DNA of 64,000 bases from Glossina fuscipes (lineage: Eukaryota > Arthropoda > Insecta > Diptera > Glossinidae): contig NW_023998531.1 in the NCBI RefSeq assembly GCF_014805625.2, positions 251,941-315,940 on the forward strand, written 5' to 3'. A program made the position numbers and the translations under genes. The notes beneath the pieces are model-generated. The model searched no databases. It had not been told where the DNA came from and was given only the letters and a program-made list of their open reading frames with translations. This document shows, in pieces, positions 56,220 to 64,000 of this stretch (position 1 is its first letter; every line of letters starts with the position of its first letter).

Positions 56220-57775
56220 ATTGTTCGTCGGCCTAATCCTTTTGTCCGTTAGTCCATTTGTAAGTGTCTACTTGTCCGTTATGTTAATGCCAGCCATTAC
56301 ACATATGCACACGTGCATATTACCCTTTCTTCAGCTATCCATTTACAGTTCAATTATTAGACATATTTATATTTTTAATTAAATTAGATTAAATAAAAGA
56401 CTCTTGATTTTTTTTGACCTACGACATTTATAACATTGAAATGTTGCTGCAGCAAGTCATCCAATTTGGCCTGTATGGTCTCCACCAAGGGTGAACTTCC
56501 TCAAAGAAGGTAATAAATGATTTTGAGAACGCCGCACTATCTTCATGTAGTGATTTAAATTTTTTAACGTCATTAGATGTCTCCTGAATTGCATAATTTG
56601 TTTCTTCCAAACGAGGTCGTGATCTTACTATCGAGATAACATTTCGGAATTTATTCATTAAACATTGCAAAGTCTTCTCCATGAACGAATCAATTGCGTT
56701 AACATCTCATATCAAAGTCTGAACCTTTTCTTTTAAGTTTTATCTCCTTGGAAATAATGTGAAAAAGATTCCGACACTGCGTTTTTTCCTTTTTTTTAAA
56801 TTCAATTTTGGAACTTGTTGAAGTTTATTCTTGATACACTTGATTCTGGTATCTTATGTTAAATTTATTTCTTTCACTTAATTATCACATGAATATACAA
56901 TGAACTTCACTAATATTGGGCTCTTCCGCTCGATGAAAAGTAAACGCTTGTTGTTGTTATACATAGTCCATTGTTTAAATATAAAAATTTTGTTTACTAT
57001 TTTGTACTACTAGGGAATACATATTAAAATATAAAAAGAAGCAAACAATACATTATTCCAGTAGACAAGAAAATTAAACAATATCAACAACTCAAAAACC
57101 ATAGCGTCATTAATATTGGCTTTTCTTCATATAAGGAAGGATATGAAGAAAAAAACAGCATATTATGAAAAATTACTATTTTGTGTGGCATACTTTTTGC
57201 TTAATATCGTCATTTAAACGTTTTGGCATATTTTGTTTAATTTATCTTGTGCAGGAAACAGAGATCTCCATTCTTCTTGTAATCTATTTTTCATATTTTG
57301 GAAGGAAGAGATTGAATGTTTTCGCACAAGGCGGTCTAATTCATCCCATATATTTTTGATAGTGTTCATGCTTGGTGATGTCACATCTACTTATTTGAAG
57401 GTTTTCTGAAATTGGAAAAGAGAAATTTAATTGCTTATGCATTTACATTTCAAATATTTGTTTCAAAGAAAACGTGTTTGGTTCTGGAATTTTCCATGGT
57501 CGAATTTTTAGTAAAAGGTTGTTTACGATTGACTTATTCAAATTTTAAATAGTGGAGAAAAGGGGCAATTTAGTCTTCCCCCCAAAATTGAATCAATCGT
57601 CCTGCTCTTAAATCAATTGCTTTGACCTGTGATCGTTATAGCATGTTCGAAGGAGAAATAATATTTTACAGCCAAGTTTTTAGATAAAATGCATACGGTT
57701 ATGCAAAGCCAATGAGGAGAAAGCCGATACAATTTTGTTATTATTATTATAATTTATTTATCTCAAAAAAATAAG
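56220..57775. other. No gene recognised; one unassigned minus frame
   Basis: Minus 56700-56428 encodes MEKTLQCLMNKFRNVISIV, RPRLEETNYAIQETSNDVKK, a helical-looking peptide of unknown origin. The GTCCGTTAGTCC-rich patch at 56240-56280 resembles the GTCY block of the mini-me-like repeats. Confidence 0.3.
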
Positions 57776-57814
57776 TCATTGACTTATCGCTACTTGTAAT
57801 GACATAAGGGTGTT

Positions 57815-58090
57815 AAGTTTATGCGGATATGCTACCAAGAAGGACTTGCGATATACCCACTCTTTTTTATACCGATGTAAGTTTGCCTGTCTCTCTATAT
57901 GATGCACAGGTCGCAATTTTTGAGTCATTTTTATGAAATTTTGTAGACAGAAGTCTTTTGGCCCAAGTACAAGCGCTATTAGAACTGATTCCGATCAGAT
58001 CGTTTTCTCGACCACTTTCCATATGACTCCCTATTTCAATGTATATGAATAATTCGATTAAGCGAAGCAATTGCGCAGCTTACACCGGCG
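57815..58090 (+). repeat. Dispersed mini-me-like repeat
   Basis: Contains GCGATATACCCACTCTTTTT then TATACCGATGTAAGTTTGCC, as at 62.93 kb and inverted at 23.44 kb, followed by a shared ATTTTTATGAAATTTTGTAG block. Confidence 0.5.
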
Positions 58091-58369
58091 TTCTTACCTT
58101 TGTTTACTTTGTTGGAAATTTTTCCATATTTATATTTATAGTTTTTTCACACTTTAAAAGTGACAACCGCCTCGTCTTTCCCATTTTCTTTTAGAGTACT
58201 GTTAGGAAATTCCATTTCTTCGTAGTAAAAGGCTCTTGACTTGTTTCTTATATGCATCTTAAAATAACATAACAACTTTCCATGATGTTGCATATTTTAA
58301 CAGAAAAATTAATTAATTAGATTACATACACACGTGAATGTGTAAAATGAATACTTTACAGACAGGATG

Positions 58370-58700
58370 TAAAAGGCGCTTTTAAACACGTTTTTTCTAT
58401 TCATACGTTACAAAAAAAGAGCAAAAACGTTGTAACCCAACTACCACATGTTTTTGAAATTTAAGTAATTTAAAAAAGAATAAGAAATTTGTAAAATTTA
58501 CTTTATAGTCCTTGCCGAGAGGAAGGATGTATTCATATTGCCAAAACGTTCGTAATATCCAGAAGAAAACTGCAGAGGCACTATATAGAGACCCTATATA
58601 ATGTTGTTCTATATCAAATTGGCAATGCGCTGTCAAAATGCATGGTCAAGCGGTTCAAGTGACATGCCTACAGTCCAATATAAAGTGAGAACAACACTGT
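58370..58700 (+). repeat. Dispersed mini-me-like repeat, partial
   Basis: CCAGAAGAAAACTGCAGAGG followed by ACCCTATATA parallels CCCAGAAGGAAACTTCAGAG and ACCTTACAACATATATA at 62.53 kb. Confidence 0.45.
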
Positions 58701-61700
58701 CTCATAAATGAATATATGGCTTTTTGCTTAGTATTCATAGACTCCAGCCTCAAAAACAACAGATATTTTCGCGTATATTCGACGTGCGATCGTACAATAT
58801 TCGTAAAAAACGATAAAGATTTTGTTCACTCATCTAATTTTATGGATCGTCGAAATTTCATTTTTCTGATTTTTTACTTTCATTAGCGCCGCCGTTTCTA
58901 GCTCTTTGTGGTCATATTACTTTATTCCAAAAATTTATTTCTTTGGGATAAATAAATAATTATAATAATAAGAATAATGACAATAATGCCATTTTCTCTG
59001 TATACATGTCGAAACTTTACTCCTTACTATTGTGTAGGAAATTAAAACTTAGTGATTTCATTACGTCTATCGATTACTTTTCAACTTATAAAAGAAATAT
59101 TAATCTATATAAATATCTTGCAAACACCTCGTCCATTGGTGATGGATGCAAGAATTAAAATTTTCAGTAATCTCTTAAAGCAGGCGTTATTATGTGTAAG
59201 AGAAATTGATAACAACTTTACATAACTTATTGACGATTTTTAAGGTTTCATCGTACATGTATGCTGTAATGAAATAAGTGTCAAACATTTTCGATAGAGA
59301 ATTTTCAATTTCACAGCAATTTGCTCGAAGGTAGCAGCTTTTCGTACAAAATTTTGGCTCGAATCCTTCTAAATCGGCAACATTTTTGTTTCTACCCTCG
59401 TATAAATCTAACCGTTCTAATACAACGTGTGGATTTTTCTAATGTCAAATGATTGAAACCTAACGGCCATCGACTTATTATCATAGAAAATATAAAAAAC
59501 GTTAGCAAAGGAGGTCAAAGTTCACACAACAGAAATAGATGCCTACTGTAAAACGTGAAAGATTCGATATAGGAGCGTACTTTGCGCTTACAACTTACTT
59601 TGCACATGGATGTCGAGCGAAAGGAATCGTGATTTAAAAGCTGGCTCAGCACCAGCGTTCTCTACAGGCAAAAATGAAAGAGTTTCCAACACTTTTCACA
59701 AAACTGAAAATTCTGTATCGAAAATATTTGATATTTATTTCATGGCTCGTAAATGATGAATCTTGAAGAGCAACAACGTAGCAATACGTGCTTCAGTACA
59801 TATCGAGCTGATATCTGCTATAGTCCGGAACAGTATTTGTGTACTAAATGATGATCCTGGAAGCGGAAGGACGAGAATATATGCTAATGTTAGCGGAAGC
59901 CATATGTGGACATGCAATGCACTACAATTTGATTTTTTTATGAGTTGTGCTCCTCGTTCATCACAAGTGTTGCTGCTTACTTTTGGTCGGCATATTTTGT
60001 GTTTTTTATTTTCTCAAAAACTTTGAGGTAAGGCGAGCAAACCTTTCATTGAAGATCTCGTAATTATGCGTTGAATTGAGTCGAATTTTCGAAATGTTTT
60101 TTTCAGTCTATTTCCTTGAATGAACATTGAAAGACCTTACTTTCGTTTTCATATTTTAAAGCATGTTTCTATATGAATTAAAACCTGATAAACCTGAAAA
60201 GGTAAATCAAAAAATTTGAAAAAGCTTGAACATAGACATGGGATATATATATTTTAGTTCACAATGAGTTGATGAAATTTGAATAACAATATCTACACTA
60301 GGACTTATCAGCGCTTTCATAGACAAAAGATGGGGCTTCTGGAAGACATAATAGACAACAAGTTCTTTGTATCTGAAGGCACTAAGCTTCGTAACTTTAA
60401 AGTAACGGCGACTCTATCTCTTAATTAGCAGACATTACTGGCTGGCATTTGCAGCGTATTCCCGATTAAATTTTTCCGGTTGTCTAAACTATAATGAAAA
60501 TTTAGCAGAAACAACTCCCGTGTGCATTAGGATATTAAGGAAATTCATATTAATGGCCAGTATATTACCAGCGGCAAGAGTTGGCTTCGGCCTCGTCGAA
60601 TAATATCTAGTAAAAACGGCTAGCCAGTTTTCGAAAGAGCCTTTGTCGAGTCTTTCTTCTTAAACTTTAAAGCAACAGTTTAACAATTGATTGAGAGCTC
60701 AATTCAGTTCATTGATGTACTACCTACAAAACGAGAACTAAACTTAGCTGAATTCAAAGCTAAAATTTGCAGAGGAGAGCATGCGTTAATTAAATTCTCT
60801 CAAACGCAAGATATCAAGATACAAAAAATGTATGGAAAACTAATGTAAGCGTTGTAGGTCAGACTTGTGATGGTGACAAATGAAATCTTTGATGAGTAAA
60901 CTATTTTTGCTTTCTTTAAAAATTACGTGTAATTTTTAGTTACAATAGACAAACAAATCTCGAAATATATTTCAATGTCCTTTCTTAATATTTATTATGA
61001 AATTTCTCTTATTAATTGATTTGTTTTTGTTTTAATGTTCATCAACAAATTCGTATAGTTACAAACTCTCTTATGGATAGTAACTACATGTATGTAAACA
61101 TTAAAAATACTCTCATTAAGTGATCCAATAGGCGCTCCTTTCATTCTATATTTTCTATGAAAAGACGGAAAGAGAATGAAAATCCGAAGCAGATTCCTTT
61201 GTGGATGATTTAAATGTATTACCTGCTATAGATATCTTTGTAGACATTTTTTAAATCCGCCTTGTAGTGTTACCTCAGGTATTACAAATTCAAAAAGTGC
61301 AACAGCTGGCGTATACAATAACAAGGTGAAAAGGCAGACAGGCGTAACTAAATCGAGCTGAAAAATAATCCACTAATCAAATCTAAGCCAGCGCATATAC
61401 ATATAATCAGTTACATAATCCTATATTTATATAATTACATATTAAGATCACTTACTCAGGAGACGTCAGGAAACAAGAAATGTGAAAAAATGAATACGAT
61501 GCAGCCACAACCTGCAAAAGGTATATGCCTGTTCGGTAAGTGCTGTGTCCTTAACGAAGGGACATTCATTATAGCTGTTACTACTAAGCCACGAGTTATA
61601 CATAATTTCGATCAGCTTTTTTTCATAAATTTTTTGGCCTGCTCAAATTTTTGTTGTTAATTTCTACATACAAAAAAGGCGACTGATATTACGGCCCGTC
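58701..61700. other. No gene recognised
   Basis: AT-rich. The longest frames (59763-60026 plus and its antisense) show no motifs. Confidence 0.35.
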
Positions 61701-61709
61701 TATCTTTTT

Positions 61710-62200
61710 TTCACAGATGGCTTTAAGAGTGCCTACGCACTATTAGTTGCCATAAGGCAAGTCAAACTTAATCAAGTCTTATACGAAACTATCTCAACAT
61801 TTACAAATTAAATTAAAGATATTCCTCAACCATCGCACCTTGTTCCCAAAGCCAAGCTGAAAATGGTTATCATCAAAGATAGTCTGAAGGCCATAAAAGG
61901 TATGCTAAACTTCTTAAATTATAACTGGAACACCATTAATGAAATGAGGGGCAGTATCGCCACTTGCGAAGATAAGGTTAAAATTTTTTGTATACAGAGC
62001 CGTATTGGTTTCTTGGGAAATGAGTAAGCTGACCGAGCAGGCAAGTCTGTTCCTTCCGCTATGTTAACTACTGACGCCGTAATAAATAATATGAACCTTA
62101 AACAATGTGGGGAAAAGACTATGGGAAAAAATGATTTCATGAAAGAAATCGATAGTATACCGATATACGGTGATTCTATCTTGTTCTATCACTGTATTCA
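61710..62200 (+). mobile_element. RNase H domain of a non-LTR retrotransposon, decayed
   Basis: Plus strand: TDGFKSAYALL (first Asp of RNase H, usually TDGSK), later IIKDSLKAIKGMLNFLN (DSxxAI block, the D present) and VKIFCIQSRIGFLGNE, stop, ADRAGKSVP (WVPxHxGIxGNExAD-like, with the Asp of ADRA kept and the His lost). The order matches I-, R1- or Loa-type RNase H. Following codons to 62460 are open but unrecognised. Confidence 0.65.
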
Positions 62201-62514
62201 ACCAACGTTAGGAAAATCAAAGTCACAACCTTTCCAACAACGTGCCCTCGTCAGACTTATCCTTCCAGTCTGCCATTGCAAGAAAAATTTTGATATCGAA
62301 CGCAGATTTTGTGACTGCCGAAATCAAAGATCACCATCCGGTGTGAGTAATCGTACAGAAATAATGAAAAGACCAGCAGCACATAATATCAATACAGTAG
62401 TTAAGTTTATTAATTCTTTTAGAGTAAGTACGTTGTTTTTTTTGTATAGAGCTACTAGACTAAGCATGTAGTCTCTTTACACCCATTACCGAAAGATGGG
62501 GGATATATTAATTT

Positions 62515-63395
62515 CGTCAAACGCTTACAACGCCCAGAAGGAAACTTCAGAGACCTTACAACATATATATATATATTTTTGATTAGCATCAAATTCTAAA
62601 TCAATTTTAGTATGTCCGCCTGTCCATCTGCCCGTTTGTCCAACTGTGTAGTAGAAGAAAATGTTCATGAATACGACATAAAATGAGTTAAGCGTGCCGT
62701 GCAAATCAATAGTTCATCGTTTGCGGTTGACTTAACTCCTCTTATTTAAATGTCAACACAATACGTTGTATATATCAATAGGTGTAAAAAGCATTAAGGG
62801 TTTTGATTGCTAGGAGAAATTATATACTAAGCGTTGCGACCTAAGAGTGCTATACCCTACAACAGTTGTGGTACGGGGTATTTTAAGTAAGTGCGGACGT
62901 ACGTAGCACCCAGAAAGGCTTAAGATACACCCACCTTTTTTATTATGCCGATCTATTTAGAATCATAATCTGGGGATAAAAGGGATATTTTATATCATAA
63001 AAGTAATTTAACATAAAAAAGTTAATTGTATCAAATTTGGACCATCTCGGCCTATTTTTTGGATCCGACTCTAGCAAGGATTTTCACGACAATTGATTCT
63101 TTGTAGAGGAGTCAAGGTTTTAATACGTGGTGACAAAAATTAACATATAACAGTGACTTCATACAAAAATGAACTCTACAAATTTGGATCATCTATGCAT
63201 ATTTTGGATCCAGCCCAATGTAAAGATTAACCTTGTACTACATTAGGTTGCGTTTTGAGCCCCACATTTAAAATATGCCTTTATAAACAGACAAGATGTA
63301 ATTTTTGTGTTCTGTAATAAAAATAAGAATTCCGTGGTATAGGGCAGTTAACGCTCGGCTTTGCCGGCTATAATGTTCTTACTTGTTTTTGTTGA
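62515..63395 (+). repeat. Dispersed mini-me-like repeat, longest copy
   Basis: AACGCCCAGAAGGAAACTTC, (TA)n at 62563-62577, GTCCGCCTGTCCATCTGCCC at about 62614, then TTAAGATACACCCACC at 62920 and, near the end, CGCTCGGCTTTGCCGGCTAT. The pair (TA)n plus GTCY-rich tract around a short core is the known signature of dipteran mini-me retroposons. The shared block of 45871-45973 lies inside it (63246-63331). Confidence 0.5.
63246..63331. repeat. Dispersed repeat, copy of 45871-45973
   Basis: Same ordered blocks as at 45.87 kb, minus a ~13-bp piece. Confidence 0.85.
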
Positions 63396-63409
63396 TCGAT
63401 ATTTGCTAC

Positions 63410-63601
63410 CTAATCTAGGGATTCTCGTAACTCTGGTTTTAAACATGAATGTATTAGATATTTGTCTACAGCTTGCAATAAATATGGAGGTTTAAGTAAC
63501 TGTAAATTAAACCGTGTGTTGGAAACGTTATACTGTCGCTTGACTGTGTGCTTAGAGGTATGTGAAAACCAACGAGCTTCTATTGCTAGACAATGTAGCA
63601 C
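63410..63601 (-). other. Possible exon, unrecognised
   Basis: The minus frame reads LAIEARWFSHTSKHTVKRQY, NVSNTRFNLQLLKPPYLLQA, VDKYLIHSCLKPELRESLD, then a stop. Residue use looks protein-like and differs from nearby noise. No motif recognised. Confidence 0.25.
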
Positions 63602-63609
63602 AGTACAAT

Positions 63610-64000
63610 AGGCTTTGACTTTTACAATTTTTTATTTATCAACTCACAACAAAACATAAAAAGAGGTGCAGAGTTTGGCAACTCTGCGCGTGTCTTGTAG
63701 TCGCGTTTTTATTCTGTCAACAAATATATCAATTTTTTTAGTTGTATTTCTTAACTTTTTGCTTTATTCGTGTTTAAATTTAAAAATTCTCTTAAAGAAT
63801 AAAGTGTGAATTTATTGTATATGAATTTATTATCCATTTATGTGAAAAAATCATTTTGGTTTATTGCAAGCAATAATTGAGCTCTTGGTAAACGTCTCTC
63901 TTTTTGCCTTTTAATCTGTGTTTACAGTTTCCGTTAGTTTTCGCTCTATATTTACAGTGGGCAGGGAAGTGAGAAATTTGCTTTAATTTTCCTGAAAATT
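63610..64000. other. No gene recognised
   Basis: AT-rich end of the window. A small inverted repeat around AGAGTTTGGCAACTCT lies at about 63670. Confidence 0.3.

Noticed and set aside
59735..60026. Opposed 60- and 87-codon frames
   Set aside because: Mutual antisense; no motif and no preference for either strand.
1..64000. tRNA, rRNA or other structural RNA genes
   Set aside because: No A/B-box cloverleaf or rRNA-like stretch could be supported by eye; a covariance-model scan would be decisive.

Overview
The window is AT-rich nuclear DNA of a higher fly (Diptera; a tephritid-like genome is my best guess, not proven). The evidence is remnants of insect genes with short fly-type introns, a nuclear copy of insect mitochondrial ND5 in which AGA codons sit where Ser belongs, CYP6-type P450 sequence, and dipteran-style repeats carrying (TA)n and GTCC-rich stretches. 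A 10-base run of N at 15673-15682 shows it comes from a scaffolded assembly. I see no intact protein-coding gene. The window is a mosaic of decayed transposable elements and broken host-gene fragments on both strands, as expected of pericentromeric heterochromatin, a Y or B chromosome, or a piRNA-cluster-like locus.

Layout. 1-3.3 kb: an unrecognised charged ORF, a 128-bp tandem duplication, a non-LTR retrotransposon fragment (ORF1 tail, endonuclease, RT linker) and a gag-like remnant, all coding on the minus strand. 3.3-8.6 kb: T-rich sequence, a candidate LTR (~6.68-7.10 kb) and an LTR with adjacent tRNA-Lys-like primer site (8119-8555). 9.2-11.6 kb: an I-clade-like non-LTR element (ORF1 plus partial RT). 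15.1-16.0 kb: one exon of a gamma-glutamylcyclotransferase-like (AIG2 fold) gene beside a 178-bp satellite. 17.3 kb: a possible terminal exon.

20-27 kb is the most informative part: an Armitage/MOV10-like RNA helicase pseudogene cut in two. Its C-terminal half lies on the minus strand (20054-21478) and its N-terminal half on the plus strand (24944-25897). The protein breaks at one matching point, and each half abuts one end of the same type of non-LTR element. Between the halves lie a fold-back pair of RT fragments, a decayed Gln-rich gene fragment and a mitochondrial ND5 insertion that extends the open frame of that fragment.

27-46 kb: an unrecognised N-terminal exon, an odd GC-richer MADF-like ORF with a minisatellite, a malectin-like fragment (32.0-32.8 kb), a degraded P-element/THAP-like transposase (36.2-37.8 kb), a Wee1 kinase fragment (40.7 kb), a CYP6-type P450 pseudogene (44.4-44.9 kb) and a mitochondrial intermediate peptidase fragment with its zinc motif (45.3-45.8 kb). 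46-64 kb: further non-LTR pieces (46.1, 49.0 and 61.7 kb), a second LTR of the 8.1-kb family (51.6-52.06 kb), mini-me-like dispersed repeats and long stretches with nothing recognisable.

Several host-gene fragments keep introns or splice sites, so they arrived as DNA pieces and not as retrocopies. No operon-like or pathway logic links them. Their shared property is that they are unrelated broken genes gathered in a transposon-rich region.
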